Positions 58,454 to 64,000 of a stretch of DNA of 64,000 bases are shown here, one piece after another (position 1 is the first letter of the stretch; each line of letters begins with the position of its first letter). The notes under the pieces are model-generated. The model did not search any database. It was not told the origin of the DNA and was given only the letters and a program-made list of their open reading frames with translations. This stretch comes from UMGS1590 sp900552455 (GTDB lineage Bacteria > Bacillota > Peptococcia > Peptococcales > Peptococcaceae). Made by a program: the position numbers and the translations under genes. The stretch lies in contig OZ007004.1 of NCBI GenBank assembly GCA_963931105.1, positions 248,001-312,000 of the forward strand, read 5' to 3'.

Positions 58454-61400
58454 GCGTCCTCCTCCTCTCCAGCGAGCTGCACCTTGACCTCCGGCCATTT
58501 CACCGGCGCGATCGTACGCACGCGATTGCCGCTGCGCCCATCTTCAAAGCGACAGACCGCCGCGTAATCGCAGTACGCGCAGCCGCCCTTCTGCTTTTCC
58601 TCCAACGGCTGCACGCGAATGTCGCCGTCCATGACAGCGCGCACCGCCTGCTGCGCCGCCTGCACCGTGTGGTCGAGCAGACGCTCGAGCAGCTCAGCGC
58701 TGAGGCTGTTGTCCGGCGTTTTGCCGTGACCTTTGAAAGCGATGACCTGCTCTTTGCCCTCGCGCACGCCACGATCGAGCGCTTCGATCACGGCAGGATC
58801 GTCGATGAACACGCCGTCCATGAGCAGATCGGCGGCGATCATTTTTTCAATCTCCTGCTCGTCGAGGCTGTCCGTATCGATGAACGGCCGTTTCAGGCTG
58901 AGATAGAACACGCCCGCTGGCAGCGGCTGCTCGCGCCAGCCCATGGCTGCACGCAGATAGAGCAGCAGCTGCAGATCCAGCCCGTTCCAGACGCGGGTGA
59001 TGTCAAAGCTGTTAAAGCCGGATTTGTAGTCGATGACCCGCGCATACACCTGCCCGCCCTGGCGCCAGGTGTCGATGCGGTCGATGCGCCCCTCGATGCG
59101 CAGGATCTGCCCGTCGATGTCGAGATAGACCGGCGGCAGGATCGGCGCGTCGGCGCCAAACGCCACCTCGCTGAAGCGCGGCGCAAAATCGCTCTCGCGC
59201 AGCTGGCGGATGATGAATCGCCCAGCCTTGCGGCTCTGGCGGCGCAGCTTGTCGAGCACAGCGGCGTTGCGCGCTTCGCGGCTGCGTGCGCCGTCGAGCT
59301 GACGCGCCGCTTCCTCGTCGAGGTAAGCGTCCATCTGTGCGCAGATCTGTGCGTCGTCCCAGTCCAGCCACTCCGGATGCTTGCGCAAATCGCGGGTGAG
59401 CTGGTCCAGTGAGCCATGGAGCACGTCGCCGATCTCGTCGACTGCCAGCGTATAGTCCAGATCCTCCAGCGGACGAATGCCGTAGCGCAGAAAATGCTTG
59501 TAGGGACAGCCCTGCCAGCTTTCCAGCTCGGAAATGCTGACGTGCCCCTCGCCAATGGCGGGATAGAGCCGCTTCACCACATCCGGCGCGAGCTTGGCGC
59601 GCAGGTTCGTGTAATAGAGCCCGTCGCGCAGGAACGGTGCCAGCTGTGGCCGCGCTTCTTCAAAATAGCGGACAACGCTCGCCGTCCGGCGCACGCCAGC
59701 CTCGTCCTCGGCTGCCAGCTCTGGCTGAGCGGCATAGCGGCGCAGCCAGTCAACAGCGTTTTTCAGGCTCTCCCATTCGAGATACGGCAGCACCTCGTCC
59801 ATCGCGGCGAGCAAACTTTTTTCCTCCAGCGCCGGCAGGATCTGTCGGGCGCGGGTGATGAACACGCTCTCATTCATGGCAGCGCCGTCTGCGCCGCTCA
59901 GCGGATAGGAAAGGATCAGGCGCTTTGTTGGTTTCGCCAGCGTTTCGTAGAGACAGAGGGCTTCGTCCTCGAGAATGCGCGTTTCGTCAAAACGCAGCTG
60001 CACGCCAGCCTTTTCCAGCCACTGCTTTTCCTCGCGGATGAAGACCGTGCGCGTCACGCCCTGGCTCGGCATCCAGGCATCGCTCATGCCCACGATCACC
60101 TGCACCCGGCAGCGACCAGTGCGCGCGCGGCCGAGCTCGACCACCTGCACCTCGTCCTGCGCCGGTGGCACAATGCCGAGGCTGGCTTCGCCGAGCCCCT
60201 CCGAAAGGATGTGCGTGTACTGCTCCAGCGTCACCGGCATCTCGCCGATCGTCGCCACGAGCTGATCGAGCAGATCCACCAGCGCTTCCACGATCTGCGC
60301 GTCGGTCTCGCGCTGCGTCGGGCTTTTTTCTGCGTCGCTGGCGTGGAACGCATCGAGCAGCTCCGGCGCTGTGAGAAAATGATACACAACTGTGGAAAAA
60401 TCCCGCACTGTTGTGCAAGCACGCAGATCCTCGTAAAACGGCTGAAAGCGCGCAGTGAAAGACTCGTGCGCAGCCAGCGCCACTTCCTGCTGAGCGCGCA
60501 GCCCCTCCAGCTTGCGCGAACGCGCGTTTTCGTCCGGCGGCGCAAAATAGCGCGCGTCAAAATACATCGTTCCCCGCAGATGCTTGGCGCGGGCGAACAG
60601 ATCCAGCGCCACCACCTCGTCCTCGTCGAGTCCGGCCAGCCCCGTCTCGAGACAGGCAAAGACCATCGGATAGGCGAAGCCATACTGCACCATATCCAGC
60701 GCGTTCAGCAGATAGCGCACAAGATAGTGCGCATCCAGCGCCTTGCGCTCGTCGATAAACGCCGGAATGCCGTACTGCTTGAAAATGCGCGCGATCAGCG
60801 GAAAATACACCTGCGGCTGATTCGTCGTGATGTGGACATCGCGATAGCGCAGCCCTTTCTCGCGCACAAGCTGGCGCAGCCTGCCTGCGAGATAGGTGAT
60901 CTCCGTCTGCGGCTGCGGCGCTTTCCAGAGCTCCACCTGCTCGCCGCCCTGCGCAGCCTGCGTATCGTAGCCAAACAGCTGCTGCGCCAACGGCTCGGCG
61001 TCAGCGAGCATCGAACCGCGCGCATCCACCGCCTCCACAGCCAGCGGGATCCCTGCCCGCACGAGCGTTTCGTAGAAGCTGTAGGAAGCATGGCAGGCGG
61101 AATGCAGCGTCCACCAGCCCCGCGCGTTCGTGAGCATCTGCGGCGCCATCACCAGCGTCATCGCCAGCTTTGCGCCTCGCGCCTCCAGCGCCAGCAGCAC
61201 CTCCAGCTCCGGCTGGCTCAGCGAATGAAAGCCGTCGATATAGATCGCCAGCCCGTCGAGCCAGTCCGCCTCGCCGATCTTTTCCGCCAACAGCGCCAGC
61301 CGCGCTTCGTTGTCCAGCCGGCGCTCGCCGAGCGCTTCTTCGTAAGCCGCCAGCAGTTTTTCCACATCCGCCAGCTTCGCCGCCAACAGCGGCGGCACAT

Positions 61401-61827
61401 CTGCGTCTGCGCCAAGCTGCGCCACAGCGAGCGCATCCATGCCCAGACTGCGAAACTCGCCCAGCGTTTCCACAAGCTTCGCCGCCGCGCCGCGCTTGTC
61501 CCAGCTCTTGCCCAGGATCGTCAGCCCTTCCCTTGAAGCACCGAGCAGATACTGCGCCAGCATGCGGCGACCACTCTCGTTCACATACGCCAGCTTCGCG
61601 CCGCCCACACGCCCCAGCACCTCGCGCGACAGCGAGCCGAAGCTTTTCACCTTGATATCCATCATCACCGGCACATCCAGCCGCTCCAACAGCGCCCGGT
61701 CCGTCTGCATCGTAAACTGCTCCGGCACCAAAAGATACGCCCGTCCACGCGCACGCGCGATCTGCGCCAGCTCCGTCAATATTTTTTCGCGCACAGCATT
61801 CGCCGTCGCGCCAACCATCAGTCGCAT
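58450..61827 (-). CDS. addB: ATP-dependent nuclease subunit AddB
   Basis: A 1125-residue AddB. The N-terminus MRLMVGATANAVREKILTEL takes the place of the Walker A region; the canonical GxxGxGKT is not present here (GATANAVREK), which is noteworthy since AddB proteins usually keep G-RSGSGKT. The C-terminal nuclease domain has GRIDRIDTW and VIDYKSG, and the iron-sulfur cluster Cys are in GCAYCDYAAVCRFE with an upstream Cys near GCPYKHFLRYG. Translationally coupled to addA. Confidence 0.93.
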   Translation of the reverse strand: MRLMVGATANAVREKILTELAQIARARGRAYLLVPEQFTMQTDRALLERLDVPVMMDIKVKSFGSLSREVLGRVGGAKLAYVNESGRRMLAQYLLGASREGLTILGKSWDKRGAAAKLVETLGEFRSLGMDALAVAQLGADADVPPLLAAKLADVEKLLAAYEEALGERRLDNEARLALLAEKIGEADWLDGLAIYIDGFHSLSQPELEVLLALEARGAKLAMTLVMAPQMLTNARGWWTLHSACHASYSFYETLVRAGIPLAVEAVDARGSMLADAEPLAQQLFGYDTQAAQGGEQVELWKAPQPQTEITYLAGRLRQLVREKGLRYRDVHITTNQPQVYFPLIARIFKQYGIPAFIDERKALDAHYLVRYLLNALDMVQYGFAYPMVFACLETGLAGLDEDEVVALDLFARAKHLRGTMYFDARYFAPPDENARSRKLEGLRAQQEVALAAHESFTARFQPFYEDLRACTTVRDFSTVVYHFLTAPELLDAFHASDAEKSPTQRETDAQIVEALVDLLDQLVATIGEMPVTLEQYTHILSEGLGEASLGIVPPAQDEVQVVELGRARTGRCRVQVIVGMSDAWMPSQGVTRTVFIREEKQWLEKAGVQLRFDETRILEDEALCLYETLAKPTKRLILSYPLSGADGAAMNESVFITRARQILPALEEKSLLAAMDEVLPYLEWESLKNAVDWLRRYAAQPELAAEDEAGVRRTASVVRYFEEARPQLAPFLRDGLYYTNLRAKLAPDVVKRLYPAIGEGHVSISELESWQGCPYKHFLRYGIRPLEDLDYTLAVDEIGDVLHGSLDQLTRDLRKHPEWLDWDDAQICAQMDAYLDEEAARQLDGARSREARNAAVLDKLRRQSRKAGRFIIRQLRESDFAPRFSEVAFGADAPILPPVYLDIDGQILRIEGRIDRIDTWRQGGQVYARVIDYKSGFNSFDITRVWNGLDLQLLLYLRAAMGWREQPLPAGVFYLSLKRPFIDTDSLDEQEIEKMIAADLLMDGVFIDDPAVIEALDRGVREGKEQVIAFKGHGKTPDNSLSAELLERLLDHTVQAAQQAVRAVMDGDIRVQPLEEKQKGGCAYCDYAAVCRFEDGRSGNRVRTIAPVKWPEVKVQLAGEEEDA

Positions 61828-61901
61828 CGATCATCCTCCTCCACGTGTTTTCTCCAGTGTACACAGAAAAATGACAACATGCAAGCGCCGTCCGATAAAG
61901 A

Positions 61902-61930
61902 TTGACGCTCTCCCAGCCATCCTCTAAAAT
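61902..61930 (+). promoter_or_regulatory. Promoter of the GH26 lipoprotein gene
   Basis: TTGACG (61902-61907), 17-bp spacer, TAAAAT (61925-61930). Confidence 0.75.
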
Positions 61931-61974
61931 AGAAAGCATAGACCACAACCCACCGATCACAGGGAGGTTCCACC

Positions 61975-63678
61975 ATGAAACAACGCATCCTCTTCAGCGC
62001 AGTCGCCCTCGCCAGCCTGCTCACCCTCGCCGGCTGCTCAGGCGAAGCATCCGCGCCCATAGATACCGAGACCACGCCCGTCGCCGTCTTTGAAGAAACC
62101 AGCGATGCCACAGCGACCAGCGCCGGGCTATCGAGCGACAGCGCAGCCAGCGTCGCCACCGCCCGCGACCACGATCTCTTCACCATGACAGGCGACACCT
62201 TCACCAACAACGCCGCAGGCTACAGCATCGACGTGCCCGCCGGGCTCTCCGTCTGCGACATGGGCGACGCCACCTATCGCAGCACCCTCGAAAACAGCGA
62301 CGCCAGCATGCGCCTCGAGATCTTCACCCAGGCCCTCACCGCTGACGTCGACGCCGCCACCTATCTCAGCTATTCCAACCGCTTCCTGGAAAACACCTGG
62401 GATTTCACCAAAACCTACGATTTTTCCATCGATGACACCCTCGGCGGCCGTGCCACCCACATCCTCACCTGGGAACGCCGCGCCCTCGCCCGCGTCGACG
62501 GCGACCGCAACTACTACGGCCAACTCGATATCGTCGACGGCGACAACGTCTACAGCTTCCTGCTCACCAGCACCTCGCCAGTAGATGCCGACACACTGCG
62601 CGCCATCGAGGAAAGCTTCCAAAGCTTCACCCCAACCGCCACAGCCGCCGAATTTCCGCGCCAGCCGCGTGAGCGCACCGACATCACCGACGAGACCCGC
62701 GACTTTTACCAGCGCATTTTCGCCGACGACGCCGACCTCACCTGGGGCATTTTCGAGCCAAGCACCAGCGGCAAAAGCGTGAGCGATCTCCTCGACGTGC
62801 AGCGCGAGCTGCAGCACCGCTTCGACATCGTTCTCTGCTACTCCAACATCTACGAAAACTACGAGACCGACCTCATCTACAACACCCTCTCCCGCCTTTG
62901 GGAAAACGGCAGCGTCGTCGAGCTCACCCTCCAGACCCAGCTCTACGATCCCCTCAGCCAGAACAACATGGTCTACGATATTTTAGACGGCAAGTACGAC
63001 GAATTTCTCCACGACTACGCCGCCGACGTCGCCCGCTTTGGCCATCCCGTGCTCTTCCGCCCGCTCAACGAAATGAACGGCGACTGGTGCAACTATTCCG
63101 CCTACTGGACAGCCCGCGACTGCAGCACCTATGTCGAGCTCTACCGCTATCTCTACAGCATCTTTGAAGAAGAAGGCGCCAACAAAAATACCCTCTGGGT
63201 GTGGAATCCAAACGAAAAATCCTTCCCGAATTTCTGCTGGAATTACGCCGACAATTATTATCCAGGCGATGAATACGTCGACATCGTCGGCCTCACCGGC
63301 TACAACACCGGCGATTATTACGACGGCGAGATCTGGCGCAGCTTCAACGAGATCTACGATCCCCTCTACGCACAAATCGCGCCACAGTATCAGCAGCCGC
63401 TGATGATCACCGAATTTGCCTGCTCCAGCATCGGCGGCGACAAAGCCGCCTGGGTCGAAGACATGTTCACCCAGCTCGAAAACTATCCGCGCATCAAAGC
63501 AGCCGTCTGGTGGGACAGCGCCGATAAAGATACAAACAATAACATCGCCCGCCCATACTACATCGACAACGACAAAGCCGCCCTGCGCGTCTTCAAAGAC
63601 CACCTCGCCCAGAGCGACTACAAGGAGAATCCCAGGGAACGCACCAACATCCTCTTGAGAGCCTACGACCTCTATTAA
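61975..63678 (+). CDS. Lipoprotein with GH26-like glycoside hydrolase domain
   Basis: A 567-residue lipoprotein: signal peptide with lipobox LTLAG-C21, a Ser/Thr/Ala-rich linker, a middle domain (about 65-220) of PsbP/lipoprotein type (FTNNAAGYSIDVPAGLSVCD), and a C-terminal (beta/alpha)8 domain (about 232-555). The latter has the GH26 catalytic pair: acid/base Glu366 in RPLNEMNGDW and nucleophile Glu480 in MITEFACSS. GH26 enzymes cut beta-mannans or related glucans. GGGAGG lies upstream of the ATG. The cell-surface location suggests use of dietary or envelope glycans (inference). Confidence 0.88.
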   Translation: MKQRILFSAVALASLLTLAGCSGEASAPIDTETTPVAVFEETSDATATSAGLSSDSAASVATARDHDLFTMTGDTFTNNAAGYSIDVPAGLSVCDMGDATYRSTLENSDASMRLEIFTQALTADVDAATYLSYSNRFLENTWDFTKTYDFSIDDTLGGRATHILTWERRALARVDGDRNYYGQLDIVDGDNVYSFLLTSTSPVDADTLRAIEESFQSFTPTATAAEFPRQPRERTDITDETRDFYQRIFADDADLTWGIFEPSTSGKSVSDLLDVQRELQHRFDIVLCYSNIYENYETDLIYNTLSRLWENGSVVELTLQTQLYDPLSQNNMVYDILDGKYDEFLHDYAADVARFGHPVLFRPLNEMNGDWCNYSAYWTARDCSTYVELYRYLYSIFEEEGANKNTLWVWNPNEKSFPNFCWNYADNYYPGDEYVDIVGLTGYNTGDYYDGEIWRSFNEIYDPLYAQIAPQYQQPLMITEFACSSIGGDKAAWVEDMFTQLENYPRIKAAVWWDSADKDTNNNIARPYYIDNDKAALRVFKDHLAQSDYKENPRERTNILLRAYDLY

Positions 63679-63684
63679 AACCAC

Positions 63685-63712
63685 AAGCCACCGCCCAGCG
63701 CGGTGGCTTTAA
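63685..63712 (+). terminator. Terminator of the GH26 gene
   Basis: AAGCCACCG (63685-63693) and CGGTGGCTT (63701-63709), then TTAACATTT; the T-run is short. Confidence 0.6.
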
Positions 63713-63748
63713 CATTTCACTTCTCTTTTTCAAATATATTTACAGCAA

Positions 63749-63799
63749 TTGAGCCGAAACACCCATCTAAAAAGATGCCTGTCTCGGCTCAAGTTTTTT
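63749..63799. terminator. Second hairpin between GH26 and the XRE gene
   Basis: TTGAGCCGA (63749-63757) pairs with TCGGCTCAA (63784-63792) with an inner stem CATCT/AGATG, followed by GTTTTTTC on the plus strand. It probably stops plus-strand transcription before the convergent XRE gene. Confidence 0.65.
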
Positions 63800-63813
63800 C
63801 ATAATCTGTTTCG

Positions 63814-64000
63814 TCATTTTATTTCTTGTTCCAAATTGTCAAATTCCTTTATTGAAAAAAATTCTCCCAGAGTAATTTCCAGACCATCGCAGAATTTTTT
63901 TATGGTAACGATAGATATATCTCGCCGCCGTTTGTCCATCATACTATAGGCAGTCGACGGCGTGACTCCAGACAAATTCGCTAGCTCATTGATTCTAATG
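63814..64000 (-). CDS. XRE-family regulator, truncated by the window edge
   Basis: The last 61 residues of a helix-turn-helix protein run off the window. Visible are INELANLSGVTPSTAYSMMD (recognition helix region), RRRDISIVTIKKFCDGLEI and LGEFFSI, a typical Cro/C1-type domain in which the end matches small single-domain regulators. The stop codon TGA is at 63814-63816. Low-GC composition compared with the GH26 gene. Its start lies outside the window. Confidence 0.85.
   Translation of the reverse strand, partial: IRINELANLSGVTPSTAYSMMDKRRRDISIVTIKKFCDGLEITLGEFFSIKEFDNLEQEIK

Noticed and set aside
59416..61536. Plus-strand ORF of 706 codons opposite addB
   Set aside because: Antisense shadow of a GC-rich gene; composition rich in Arg, His and Gln as expected for reverse reading.

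Overview
The window looks like a chromosomal segment of an anaerobic Bacillota bacterium, Clostridia or Negativicutes in the wide sense; the sequence does not settle the family. The signs are a long Bacillus/Clostridium-type SRP RNA with an Alu domain, AddAB instead of RecBCD, DisA next to RadA, Mini-RNase III, a FabK/FabT-type fatty acid synthesis operon in classical Firmicute gene order, a surface nucleotidase anchored by SLH domains, strong GGAGG ribosome binding sites, and ferredoxin-linked flavoenzymes. Coding DNA is GC-rich; low-GC patches occur at about 21.9-22.1 kb and in a toxin-antitoxin cassette near 47.5-48.1 kb. No rRNA, CRISPR array, prophage or complete transposon was seen.

Layout. 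0.2-2.3 kb: an OmpR-type two-component system. 2.4-5.5 kb (minus): a GtrA/GtrB/GtrII-like cell-surface glucosylation set. 5.8-12.5 kb (minus): two flavoprotein+ferredoxin modules of the fumarate reductase/AprA class, a DASS-type anion transporter and a LysR regulator, probably one substrate-uptake and redox unit. 12.6-13.0 kb: four tRNAs. 13.1-21.5 kb (minus): a housekeeping run, radA, disA, PIN/TRAM gene, ispD, ispF, mrnC, thyA, folA, rlmB, yacP. 22.2-27.4 kb (plus): two tRNA-Thr, a nitroreductase, an ECF sigma factor with a membrane partner, and a GntR/ABC transporter operon. 27.5-31.4 kb: tRNA-Glu, SRP RNA, then (minus) an aryl-sulfate sulfotransferase, a CRP/FNR regulator and a TauE-type exporter, and tRNA-Ser. 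31.4-42.1 kb: a NUDIX gene, then (minus) the FAS-II operon acpP-fabK-fabD-fabG-fabF-accB-fabZ-accC-accD-accA followed by an acyl-CoA synthetase and a FabT-like MarR regulator. 42.2-51.0 kb (minus): SLH nucleotidase, AzlCD, a serine hydrolase, GNAT, a PIN/Phd toxin-antitoxin pair, ndk, an XRE-controlled membrane-protein operon and a membrane-anchored unknown. 51.2-64 kb: a MetE-like protein, DUF3267 protein, degenerate polysaccharide deacetylase, DMT transporter, addAB, a GH26 lipoprotein and a truncated XRE gene.

Main observations. (1) Three intergenic elements (4898-5083, 14896-15050, 18757-18980) have ends built of inverted, heptanucleotide-periodic repeats, with different repeat words but the same architecture. 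(2) The PIN/Phd cassette is bracketed by perfect 43-bp direct repeats containing the ndk terminator. (3) The acpP promoter is flanked by two TTGAN4TCAA dyads, matching a FabT-like repressor at the end of the operon. (4) Three ATGAAGN4CTTCAY dyads surround the promoter of the XRE/membrane-protein operon. (5) The flavoprotein/ferredoxin/DASS/LysR locus and the sulfotransferase/CRP/TauE locus are the best candidates for undescribed metabolism. (6) tRNA-Glu(CTC) appears to have C at position 33.
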